Positions 34,845 through 43,034 of a stretch of DNA of 64,000 nt are shown piece by piece. This stretch comes from Deltaproteobacteria bacterium. Lineage in GTDB: Bacteria; Myxococcota; Kuafuiibacteriia; Kuafuiibacteriales; Kuafuiibacteriaceae. The number at the start of each line of letters is the position of its first letter. Position 1 is the stretch's first letter. The DNA lies in the NCBI GenBank assembly GCA_016703535.1, contig JADJBV010000001.1, forward strand, positions 3,834,001 to 3,898,000, read 5' to 3'. Both the position numbers and the translations under genes were made by a program. Under the pieces are notes generated by a model, which did not search any database, was not told where the DNA came from, and saw nothing but the letters and a program-made list of their open reading frames with translations.

Positions 34845-36143
34845 CTAGCGCACGATCGGGTTCAGCAGAGTGCCGAGGGAGACTCCTCGAAGGCGGTGAT
34901 GGAGGGCGAGCGCCTCGGGCTCGCTCAGCCCGGCGATGCAGTCGGCAACGATCCTCGGCTGGGAGAAGGCCTTGTCGTTGGCCAGGTGTCGATACCGCAT
35001 GGGAAGGATCTGCGCGACCTTGGGATTCTCCAAGGCGCTCATCAGATCCGCAAACAGTTCCTCTATCACTCGTCCTAGCCCGAACTGCTGTGCCGCCAGG
35101 GAGGGCCTTTCGATCACGTAACGCCAGGTGAAGCGCTTGAGGACAATGACCTCGTCGCGGCGCATCTCGTCAATAGTGACCGGATCGCCTCCTGGCGCGT
35201 TGAGCGTCAACGCCAGCAAGTATCGAGAAATCAGCTCTGAGGTCCACCAACGAAGCTGGACTCGGTGCTCCTTGGATCCATCGTAGATACGGTCCAACTC
35301 GGCTACCCGTGCGATCCCCAATATCCGGTCGAGTGCCCGCTCCGCGCGCTGCTTGGCGTCCTTCGGCGCGTTCCACCAACTCCCGACCACGTTGGCGACG
35401 ATCTCCGCTTTCTCCGTGGCGCTGCTGAAGATGAGGGCCCATGGAATGAGGTTGGCGCGGTGGAAGTCCTCGATGTCGTGAACCGAATACGCAATGTCGT
35501 CGGCCCAGTCCATGAGGGCGGCCTCGGCGGTCTGCTTGTCATCTGGAAGCCCTGAGCGAGCGAACTGAAAGGCTTGAGCATCGCAAGCGTACGCGCTCCA
35601 CTTCTTTTGCTTTTTGGCATCCGACAAATCGCGATGCCACGGGTACTTCATCGAAGCGGCGAGCGTCGCCCGAGTCAGGTTGAGACCGTCGTGGTCTGGA
35701 ACCCGGACCGCCAGTTTCGTCAGAACCCTAAAGGTCTGTGCGTTTCCCTCGAACCCATCCCGGTCTCCATGATTTGACACCAGCTCGTCCAGTACGTGCT
35801 CGCCCACGTGGCCGAATGGTGGATGACCAATGTCGTGGGCCAGTCCGGCGGCTTCGACGACGTTGGGATCAATCGAATGCAGCCGGGCCAATTCCGAGTG
35901 ATCGCGGCAGAGCCACTGCGCGAGACGCAGGCCGATCTGGGCCACCTTCATGCTGTGAGTCAGGCGGTTGTGGAAGAGAAGACCTTCGTCGGCGCTGGCG
36001 ACCTGAGTGACTCCCTCCAGTCGCCGAAAGGCCGAGCAGTAGAGTACACGATCACGGTCCCGCTCCGATGGAGCGCGTTGGTCACTCGGCGATGGGAACA
36101 GCCGATCGTCCCGTGTATTGGGAGGCATTGGGGCTGAGGTCAC
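34845..36143 (-). CDS. dGTPase-like HD-domain deoxynucleotide triphosphohydrolase
   Basis: The 432-aa protein (GTG 36143; ATG 36128 is an alternative) belongs to the deoxyguanosinetriphosphatase-like family. The DRVLYCSAFRRLEGVTQV and NRLTHSMKVAQIG stretches precede the HD motif GLAHDIGHPPFGHVGE, and a later DWADDIAYSVHDIEDF carries the final metal ligand Asp. The enzyme hydrolyses dNTPs to deoxynucleosides and triphosphate. In several bacteria dGTPases protect against phage by draining the dNTP pool. Its position inside the split DISARM region fits a defence role, though a house-cleaning role cannot be ruled out. It has the normal length for the family. Confidence 0.9.
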   Translation of the reverse strand: MTSAPMPPNTRDDRLFPSPSDQRAPSERDRDRVLYCSAFRRLEGVTQVASADEGLLFHNRLTHSMKVAQIGLRLAQWLCRDHSELARLHSIDPNVVEAAGLAHDIGHPPFGHVGEHVLDELVSNHGDRDGFEGNAQTFRVLTKLAVRVPDHDGLNLTRATLAASMKYPWHRDLSDAKKQKKWSAYACDAQAFQFARSGLPDDKQTAEAALMDWADDIAYSVHDIEDFHRANLIPWALIFSSATEKAEIVANVVGSWWNAPKDAKQRAERALDRILGIARVAELDRIYDGSKEHRVQLRWWTSELISRYLLALTLNAPGGDPVTIDEMRRDEVIVLKRFTWRYVIERPSLAAQQFGLGRVIEELFADLMSALENPKVAQILPMRYRHLANDKAFSQPRIVADCIAGLSEPEALALHHRLRGVSLGTLLNPIVR

Positions 36144-36173
36144 GTCGGCACCCGTCTCACACGCCGTGAGCCG

Positions 36174-36383
36174 CTACCGGCGGATGACAAGCTTCATTTC
36201 AGAGTCAAAGCGGAGCTTACCCTGTTGAGTCGCGCGGCGAACGCCCTCGAAGGTCTGATCTGGCGACAGGCCGCGTGCCTGGCCCAACGTCACCAGCTGC
36301 TCTACCGATACGGCGCCAGTTTCCCTGCTAACCGCATCAACAACGACCGCTTGGGTATCGACGTTCGTTTGCTCGCTCGCCAT
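36174..36383 (-). CDS. Small hypothetical protein, 69 aa
   Basis: A short protein on the same strand as, and 30 bases upstream of, the dGTPase-like gene. It starts at ATG 36383 with a helical, acidic sequence (TQAVVVDAVSRETGAVSVEQ) followed by GLSPDQTFEGVRRATQQGKL and a basic tail. The pattern suggests a small winged-helix-like fold (a helix, a turn, then strand-forming LRFDSEMKLVIRR). No family is recognised. Likely co-transcribed with the dGTPase-like gene. Confidence 0.5.
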   Translation of the reverse strand: MASEQTNVDTQAVVVDAVSRETGAVSVEQLVTLGQARGLSPDQTFEGVRRATQQGKLRFDSEMKLVIRR

Positions 36384-36555
36384 GCGAGGATGCTAGTCCC
36401 GCGCCTGGGTGCAGGCAAGCAATCCGGCAAATGGCCCCCAAAGCACGCAAGTGCTCGAAAACGATCTTGTTTCGCCTTCCTGCAGCCTCCCTACACCAGC
36501 CCAAGGGTCCCACACCGAGATCGAAGGCGGACCTCAGCCATCAACGAGGCGCCCC

Positions 36556-37548
36556 TCAGTGTCTCAAGGGAGGTGGACGTCGCCGTCGTTGTTCGAGGGC
36601 GCGGACCAGGTCTTCACTCCGAATCGATGGCTGGTCCTTGAGCACCATCTCCTTGGCGGACTCTTCGGCGGCGCGGACGACGTCAGCGTGGCTTAGGCCT
36701 TTGGCGGCGGGCGTGATCTTGGGCCAAGCGAGGCGGGTCGTATCGAAGGTGGAGAGCCGATTCTCGATCAGCGGGCGCACCATGCCGGGCTTCGGGAGGT
36801 GGTACTCGAGGATCGCATCGAAGCGGCGGAACAGCGCTTGATCGAGGATCGGCATCAGGTTGGAAGCCGCCACGATGATGCTGTCCGAGTGGTGCACCTC
36901 GATGAGCTGGAGAAAGGAGTTCAGGACCCGACGGATCTCGCCGACGTCGTTGTGGGCCATGCGGACGCTGCCAATGGCATCGAATTCGTCGAAGAGGTAG
37001 ACGCCCTTGGTCTTGGCCATGGCGTCGAAGACCGCGTGGAGCTTGGCTGCGGTCTCGCCCATGAACTTGGTCATCAGGGCGTGGAGCTGGACGACCATCA
37101 GCGGCAGACGGCACTCACCAGCGAGGGCCGCGGCGGTCATGGTCTTGCCGCAGCCCGGCGGCCCCACCAGGAGTAGGCGGAGTCGGGGTGCGAGGTCTCG
37201 GGCCCTAAGTTTGTCCCGACTCCGGTACTCCGTGACCACGGCCCGAAGATCGGCTTCGAGGTCCTTCTCGAGCACCATCTCGCTCAGGCGCGTGTCCGGG
37301 TAGGAGGCGAACAGGAGACCTTCGAGGTCTCTGGGCGGCCGAGCGATGGCCACCGCAGACACCGGCCCCACATGGAGCTCACGTTGAGCCGAGGCTCGGT
37401 CCAGGATCGCGCGCAGCTCTTCGGCGAGCTTGCCCTTCCCCTGCTTGGCGGCGTGGGCGGCGATCTGCATGGCCACCGCGCGAAAGCGCGCCTCGTCCCT
37501 TTGGGAGTGGCTGTCTACCAGGGCTTTCAGTTGATCGGCGGTCGCCAC
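36556..37548 (-). CDS. AAA+ ATPase
   Basis: The 330-aa protein has a helical N-terminal ~80 residues and one AAA+ module. Walker A is GPPGCGKTMTAAALAGE (~133), Walker B is VYLFDEFDAIG, and the Arg finger region is FRRFDAILEYHLP; the sensor motif IIVAASNLMPILDQALFRRF follows the classical FtsH/katanin clade. In many genomes such ATPases pair with a subtilisin-like (S8) protease in defence islands, but none is next to this copy. It lies 84 bases downstream of the drmMI stop on the same strand, so it may be read through as part of the DISARM operon. It could remodel a DISARM component. Confidence 0.85.
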   Translation of the reverse strand: MATADQLKALVDSHSQRDEARFRAVAMQIAAHAAKQGKGKLAEELRAILDRASAQRELHVGPVSAVAIARPPRDLEGLLFASYPDTRLSEMVLEKDLEADLRAVVTEYRSRDKLRARDLAPRLRLLLVGPPGCGKTMTAAALAGECRLPLMVVQLHALMTKFMGETAAKLHAVFDAMAKTKGVYLFDEFDAIGSVRMAHNDVGEIRRVLNSFLQLIEVHHSDSIIVAASNLMPILDQALFRRFDAILEYHLPKPGMVRPLIENRLSTFDTTRLAWPKITPAAKGLSHADVVRAAEESAKEMVLKDQPSIRSEDLVRALEQRRRRPPPLRH

Positions 37549-37632
37549 AGGTGCCTCCGGTTTCGTTGATACCCGAAGGTGATCGGGATGGAAAGCCGCG
37601 GGTCGACATCGGCCATTTCGTTGGCCATTCGA

Positions 37633-40600
37633 TCACGTGTCGTCGGGGTTGAAGAGGTCGGGGGTTCCGGGGGCGGCGGCCTCGGTCTTCTTGGTCTTCT
37701 TGGGCTTCTTGGGCTTCTTGGGTTTGGCGGGGGACTTGAGGTGGGCTTCTTGGCCCAGGAGGGCTTCGGCGGCGGCGCGTTCGTTGTTGAGGGCCAGGAG
37801 GCGGGCGAGGACCTCGTCGCGGGTGTCGTCGGGCCAGCGGTAGCGCCAGGGCTTCTTGCGGCGCTTTTTGCCGGTGTCTTCGTCTTGGTCGTCGTCCTCT
37901 TCGTAGTCGAGGAGGAAAGTGCAAGTGGGTTTGACGTCGGTCCAGCCGTAGGCGTCGAGGACGGCCCGGTCCATGGCGTCGTGGAGGGCCCGGAGCTTCA
38001 GAATGCCCGGGTCGTTTTCGTCGGGGTCGTGGAAGCGGTTGTAGGTGGCGGTCAGGCCCTGGTCGTTCTGGACCATCAGGGCGGCGCGGAAGTCGTAGTA
38101 GGCCTGGCCGGCGGCCTCGAGGGTGGAGTTCGTGGCCCAGTCCTTCGGGAACGGAAAGGTCTCGAAGCAGTCGCTCGGGCGATAGCCGAGCCGGTCCTCG
38201 AGCGTTGAGGAAGTGAAACGAACCCAGATATCGTGAGCGCGCGACTGCAGGTTGCTAAACGCGGCGCGACCTGCGGCAAAGAGCACAAGATTCTCGCTGA
38301 AGACCGTCTCCGGCGAGATCTGCGCGAATCCGAGGTGCTTCGTCGTTCGTGCGATCGCGAGCACCCGGTCGACGTTGCGGATGGCCTCGTAGAGTTCGGG
38401 GCGAGTGCGTATGAACTGCCACCACAGCTTCTTTGCACCAGGGTCCTTCTGGACAAGGCGCTCCCGCTTCACCTTGGCTTCGACGATGGCCATCAGGTCT
38501 GGCCACTGGCGCGCCTCCTCCTCGCTCATTTGGCCGAAGTTGATCACGAAGCGGTGGTGAGCGTGGGTCGGGCTGGTGTTGAGCTCCTCGCCGCCGAGGT
38601 ACGGGAAGATGCGCTCTCGGTTCCGCGGGTCCTTGGCGATGAGGCGCTCCATCTCGGCGATGGGCGTGGCCTCGGGGTTCGAGTCGTCGAAGGTGAAGCC
38701 CATGCCGAGCACAATGCTGCCCTGGAAGCTCTGGTTGGCGTTGGCCGCCAGCACCTTCGGGTCTTCGTCGGGCCCGGTGTGAAAGAGGAAGGCGCTGATC
38801 CTGGGCACCTCCCGATCATCCAAGCGGGGCCCCACCCGAACCTTCAGAGCCTTGGCGACGTGCACCACGCTGACGATCACCGCCGCGGCGGTGGGCCACT
38901 TCTTTCGCCGAGTCGCGTCGTAGATGACGCCGCCGGCCTTGACGATCGGGTAGAGGCCAGTGGCCCGGGTGTCGCCTTGGGCGATGGTGTTGGTGGCGAT
39001 GAGCCCGAAGGCGCCGCCATCGCGCAACAGCACGAAGACGCGACGGAAGAAGTGGGCCACCAGATCGGCGTTGCCGTGAGCCCCTTCGTGGAGGGTCTTG
39101 AGCCAATCCAAGTAGCCCTCGCCGTGGCCCTGGAGCAGGGTGTTCTTGCCGGCGAAGGGTGGGTTGCCCACGAAGGCGTCAAAGCCCGGTCGCTCCCGAT
39201 GGAAGACCTCGGGGAACTCAAGGGGCCAATGAAAAGGCCGAAGCCCCTCGGCGGTCTCGAGGTCCAAGCGGGCCCCCTCCCCGCTCAGGGCTCCACTCAC
39301 CTCCCTTGATAGTTCGCCCAAGCGCCGTCGCCGATCTTTGTCTTTGGCTTCGCTGAAGAAGGCCTCCAGCGCCGCGTCGGCCACCTGCCGAAGACCGGCG
39401 GTGGTCTCGTCGGCGGCATCCAGCAGGGCCCGCTTCTTCCGGGTGTCGCCCGAGTCGGCCAGCCTCTGGATCTCGGCCCGGAGGCGCTCGGCCTTGGCCA
39501 GGGCCGGTCGCACCGCGGCGGCGATGGTGGGTTGTTGGGCCTCGGGCGCCCAGTGAAAGGCCATGAGTTGCTCGAGGGACAGGCCCACCAGCGAGTCACC
39601 ACAACGAAGGGCGTGATCGAGGAAGGTGAAGGGGTGGTTCTTGGCCAGGGTCACCAACCACAGCGAGAGCTTGGCCAGGTCGACGGCGAAGGGGTTCTTG
39701 TCGACGCCGTAGAGGCAACGTTGGGCCACCAAACGCCGGGCGTAGAGCACCTGATCTTCGTCGGGCGGGATGGGCGGCGTGCCGTGGTGGTGCCAGGCCG
39801 CCTCGAGGGCGCTGCCCAAAGCCCGGCAGGCAGCGACCAAAAACGCGCCCGAGCCCATGGCGGGATCGCAGATCTTGAGGCTCAAGATCTGCTCGGGCGT
39901 GGGCCGTTCGCCCAGGCCCGCCAACACCGGGGCCAAGGTCTTCTCCACGATCGGCTCGGTCAAGGCCCGGGGCGTGTAGTGAGAGCCGGAGCGGCGGCGC
40001 TCTTCGGTGGGCTGGAGCACCAGGCTCCCGGCGGGCAAGACGTGAGGCAGGACGGAGGAGACCTTCTTGCCAAAGGCCGCGGCCAATTCATCGATGGACT
40101 TGGCCTCTTTGACCTCTCCTGCGCTCTTGCCCGAGACGTCCACGTCCATGGCCTTCAGGTGTTCGATGCGGGCCGCGCCCTTCTTGGCGAGGAGGGTCTC
40201 CAGGCCCACGATGGGATCGGCCGAGGGCGCGCCCTTCTTCCTCGGGCCCTTGAGGGCCAGGCTGGGCTCTTTGGTGACCTCCAGGCTGAAGCCCATCATC
40301 GCCTCGTAGACGCTGCCGATGTGCTCCACGTCCAAGGTTCGATAGGAGAGCCGATCGCCTGACAGGATCAACAGCGCTTCGAGCACCCGAAACACCACGC
40401 CGTCGCTGACCCGGGGCGGCGAAAGGCGCGCGCCGAGCTGCCGGTGATCGCCCCGGGGCCGGCCCTCCAGGAACGGGTAGGCGTCGGGATCGAAGAGTCG
40501 CCCGTAGCGGGGCGGCAGGCCCATGGGCCCGTGGTGCACGCCGTCGTGAATCATCCGAAACAGCGAGAGCAAGCGGGCCCAAGCGCCGTAGCGTTGATCC

Positions 40601-41577
40601 ATGCTGTCGGGGTAGCGAGCGGCGTCTTCCCGCAGCTTCTCGAAGAGGCTGGCGACCGAATAGTGCTGGGCGTACAGCGGATCTTTGGAGAGCAGGTCTC
40701 GGTCTTCGGCGTAGAGGATGAAGATCAGCCGGAGCAAGGTGGTCAGGAGCCCGCCGTAGACCTCGTTGGGCGCCTCCCGCAAAGACTCGGCGAGGAGCTT
40801 GCCGTCGGTCGCCCGATCGGCCGCGTGAAAGCCGGTGACCAGGGCGTGGAGCGCGCCCAAGACCTGCTCGGCGAGTTGGCTGGAGACCTCGTTCTGGTAG
40901 CGGCGGCTGGCCTCCAAGATGGCGGGCAAGCGCTGGTCGTCGGCCAGGCTGAACATGCGCTCCACGCCGAGGAGCGCGTCGAGGCCGGCCAAGATCGGGC
41001 GGCCGGCGACGGTGGTCATCGCCTTCACGTCGAAGGTCAGGTGTCCGGAGCTTTCGCCCCGAGGCGCGTAGACCAACCGCAGCGAGCGCTGGTTGTAGAG
41101 GAGGCCGAAGGGCACCTGGCACTCCCGAAGCAACCGCTCGAAGCGGGCCTGGTGGGTGGCCTCCCAGCCGGGGCCGGTGGCCTTTTCGTCAAAGCCGACG
41201 CCGTCTGGGAGCGTGGTGATCAGGCCCAGCACGCCGCCGGGCGCGGCCGCGTCGAAGATGCAGAGGTTTGGCCGCAGCACCTCCCCGTAGTCGGGCAAGG
41301 CCACCGACCAGCGCTCCTCGGGCGGCCCAAAGTCGCTCGGGCTCCAGCGCAAGACATCTTGCAAAAGCGCAGGGAGGTCCGGGACCCGCACCGGCTCGTC
41401 GGCGGGCGTGGCCAAGGCGAGGAGCGCCTTTTGCGGCACGTCCTTGGAGACCTGGCACTGGGCCCGCTCCAGGGCCGGGATCGACACCACCAGCCCCACG
41501 GGCTGTACAAAACCCAACCACTCTTGGTGGGCCCGGCGAGCCCGGACCTCGGGCGGCGGTGGCCGATAGGTGCTCAT
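37633..41577 (-). CDS. drmMI: DISARM N6-adenine DNA methyltransferase DrmMI
   Basis: The 1,314-aa protein starts at ATG 41577 with GGAGG nine bases upstream. The methyltransferase core has motif I ICDPAMGSGAFLVAACRAL (~residue 570) and catalytic motif IV FVGNPPFAG (~804), of gamma-type N6-adenine enzymes. The large N-terminal region (~1-450) resembles the nuclease/specificity-like part of type IIG and PglX proteins, but no clear nuclease triad is seen. A Pro/Lys-rich tail (KPKKPKKPKKTKKTE) ends the protein. In class 1 DISARM it methylates host DNA to distinguish self from phage. The other DISARM genes in the same order on the same strand support the assignment over a stand-alone type IIG enzyme. 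Confidence 0.85.
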   Translation of the reverse strand: MSTYRPPPPEVRARRAHQEWLGFVQPVGLVVSIPALERAQCQVSKDVPQKALLALATPADEPVRVPDLPALLQDVLRWSPSDFGPPEERWSVALPDYGEVLRPNLCIFDAAAPGGVLGLITTLPDGVGFDEKATGPGWEATHQARFERLLRECQVPFGLLYNQRSLRLVYAPRGESSGHLTFDVKAMTTVAGRPILAGLDALLGVERMFSLADDQRLPAILEASRRYQNEVSSQLAEQVLGALHALVTGFHAADRATDGKLLAESLREAPNEVYGGLLTTLLRLIFILYAEDRDLLSKDPLYAQHYSVASLFEKLREDAARYPDSMDQRYGAWARLLSLFRMIHDGVHHGPMGLPPRYGRLFDPDAYPFLEGRPRGDHRQLGARLSPPRVSDGVVFRVLEALLILSGDRLSYRTLDVEHIGSVYEAMMGFSLEVTKEPSLALKGPRKKGAPSADPIVGLETLLAKKGAARIEHLKAMDVDVSGKSAGEVKEAKSIDELAAAFGKKVSSVLPHVLPAGSLVLQPTEERRRSGSHYTPRALTEPIVEKTLAPVLAGLGERPTPEQILSLKICDPAMGSGAFLVAACRALGSALEAAWHHHGTPPIPPDEDQVLYARRLVAQRCLYGVDKNPFAVDLAKLSLWLVTLAKNHPFTFLDHALRCGDSLVGLSLEQLMAFHWAPEAQQPTIAAAVRPALAKAERLRAEIQRLADSGDTRKKRALLDAADETTAGLRQVADAALEAFFSEAKDKDRRRRLGELSREVSGALSGEGARLDLETAEGLRPFHWPLEFPEVFHRERPGFDAFVGNPPFAGKNTLLQGHGEGYLDWLKTLHEGAHGNADLVAHFFRRVFVLLRDGGAFGLIATNTIAQGDTRATGLYPIVKAGGVIYDATRRKKWPTAAAVIVSVVHVAKALKVRVGPRLDDREVPRISAFLFHTGPDEDPKVLAANANQSFQGSIVLGMGFTFDDSNPEATPIAEMERLIAKDPRNRERIFPYLGGEELNTSPTHAHHRFVINFGQMSEEEARQWPDLMAIVEAKVKRERLVQKDPGAKKLWWQFIRTRPELYEAIRNVDRVLAIARTTKHLGFAQISPETVFSENLVLFAAGRAAFSNLQSRAHDIWVRFTSSTLEDRLGYRPSDCFETFPFPKDWATNSTLEAAGQAYYDFRAALMVQNDQGLTATYNRFHDPDENDPGILKLRALHDAMDRAVLDAYGWTDVKPTCTFLLDYEEDDDQDEDTGKKRRKKPWRYRWPDDTRDEVLARLLALNNERAAAEALLGQEAHLKSPAKPKKPKKPKKTKKTEAAAPGTPDLFNPDDT

Positions 41578-41621
41578 CCGAGCGCCTCCAGTCGGATTCT
41601 AATTGGTATAAACCCGCCAAA

Positions 41622-41700
41622 ATGGCGCGATTCGGATGGATTTGCGCCACAGCTCTGGCGCGATTTGGTGAAATGCGCGCCCAATGGGTGGCGCGAATGA
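41622..41700. promoter_or_regulatory. Putative operator: three TGGCGCGAWT repeats spaced 33 bp
   Basis: TGGCGCGATTCGG starts at 41623, TGGCGCGATTTGG at 41656 and TGGCGCGAATGAG at 41689: exactly 33 bp apart, three helical turns. An inverted form (GGATTTGCGCCA) lies between the first two at 41637. The repeats cover the short region between the drmMI start and the first codons of the Fic gene, whose product has its own DNA-binding domain. Autoregulation and control of drmMI are therefore likely. The repeats fall partly in coding sequence if the earliest Fic ATG is used. Confidence 0.55.
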
Positions 41701-43034
41701 GGGCCCAAGCGGTGGACAACGGGATCCGGGCAGCCCTGGCCAAGGGCCCGGCGGGCCTGGAGGTGATTCTCGAGCAACTTCCCGGCGCTTCCCGGCGAAC
41801 CGTGCAGCGGCGCCTCTTTCGCCTGGTGGCCGACGGCCAGCTCCAAGCCGAAGGAAAGGGACGGGCTCGGCGCTACGCGTTGATCGCGCCCGCCGAGCCG
41901 GGAGTGGAGCTGTCGACCGAGGGGCGGTTGATCCAGGCGTCGCTGCGCCAGCCGCTCGCTGCCCGGGCGCCTGCGGCGTACACGCCGGACTTCCTCGGCA
42001 CCTATACGCCAAACGTCAGCGCCTACCTTAGTCGCGCGACCCGCGATCACCTGTACGCGATCGGTCGATCCCCCGGCGAAGCCCGGCCGGCTGGCACTTA
42101 CGCGCGCGATCTCTTCGATCGACTGCTCATCGATCTGTCCTGGGCCTCGAGTCGCCTCGAAGGGAACACGTACTCCCTCCTGGACACCCAGAACCTGATC
42201 GAACTCGGCCAGGCCGCCGACGGCAAGGACGCCACCGAGGCCCAGATGATCTTGAACCACAAGGCGGCCATCGAGCTGTTGATCGACAACGCCGAGACCA
42301 TCGGCTTCAACCGCCACACGCTGTTCAGCTTGCACGGGCTCTTGGCCGACGAGCTCTTGGCCGATCCCAACGAGGCCGGCCGACTGCGACGCAGGGGAGT
42401 GCAGATCACCGGATCGGTCTTTCAACCCTTGGGCTTCCCCCAGCAGATCGACGAGCAGTTCTCGGCCTTGCTCGAAAAGGCCGAGGCGATCGCCGATCCC
42501 TTCGAGCAGGCCTTCTTTGTGATGGTGCAGCTCCCTTACCTTCAGCCGTTCATCGACGTAAACAAGCGAGTCTCGCGGCTGGCCGCCAACATCCCCTTCA
42601 TCCGAAAGAACCTCTGCCCCCTCTCCTTCGTCGACGTCCCCGAAGGGTTGTACGTGGAAGGGACCTTGGCGGTGTACGAACAACGGAAGACCACGCTCCT
42701 CGCCGAGGTGTTCACTTGGGCCTACGAACGTTCGGCGGCGCGCTACGTGGCGATTCAACAGGTGGTCGCTCAGCCGGATCCGTTCCGCCAGAGGCACCGT
42801 CAAGCGCTCTTCGAAGGTGTGGCCGAGCTCGTGCGGCAACGGGCGGCACCCACCCGAGAGAACATCGCTCGGGTGGTGGAGCGCTTGGTGGCCCCAGCAG
42901 ACCAAGCGCGTTTGGTCGAGGTGATCCTCGCCGACCTGGAGCGGCTGCACGAAGGGAACTTTGCCCGCTACCACCTCCGGTTCTCGGAGTTTCAGGCGTG
43001 GCGCGAGGCTCATCCGGTCACCGGCCAGAGGTAG
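41697..43034 (+). CDS. Fic/DOC family protein with N-terminal winged helix, altered Fic motif
   Basis: About 445 residues from ATG 41697; in-frame ATGs at 41622 and 41673 are also possible. The N-terminal ~60 residues form a winged helix-turn-helix (LPGASRRTVQRRLFRLVADG). A Fic domain follows: SSRLEGNTYSLL has the inhibitory S-x-x-x-E-G/N motif, and the active-site loop reads LQPFIDVNKRVSRLAANIPF in place of H-P-F-x-D-G-N-G-R-x-x-R, with the catalytic His changed to Gln. AMP-transfer may therefore be lost or altered, and a DNA-binding regulator is likely. It faces drmMI divergently and overlaps the 3' end of drmD by 25 bp. Gln variants of the loop exist in other wHTH-Fic proteins. Confidence 0.85.
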   Translation: MRAQAVDNGIRAALAKGPAGLEVILEQLPGASRRTVQRRLFRLVADGQLQAEGKGRARRYALIAPAEPGVELSTEGRLIQASLRQPLAARAPAAYTPDFLGTYTPNVSAYLSRATRDHLYAIGRSPGEARPAGTYARDLFDRLLIDLSWASSRLEGNTYSLLDTQNLIELGQAADGKDATEAQMILNHKAAIELLIDNAETIGFNRHTLFSLHGLLADELLADPNEAGRLRRRGVQITGSVFQPLGFPQQIDEQFSALLEKAEAIADPFEQAFFVMVQLPYLQPFIDVNKRVSRLAANIPFIRKNLCPLSFVDVPEGLYVEGTLAVYEQRKTTLLAEVFTWAYERSAARYVAIQQVVAQPDPFRQRHRQALFEGVAELVRQRAAPTRENIARVVERLVAPADQARLVEVILADLERLHEGNFARYHLRFSEFQAWREAHPVTGQR

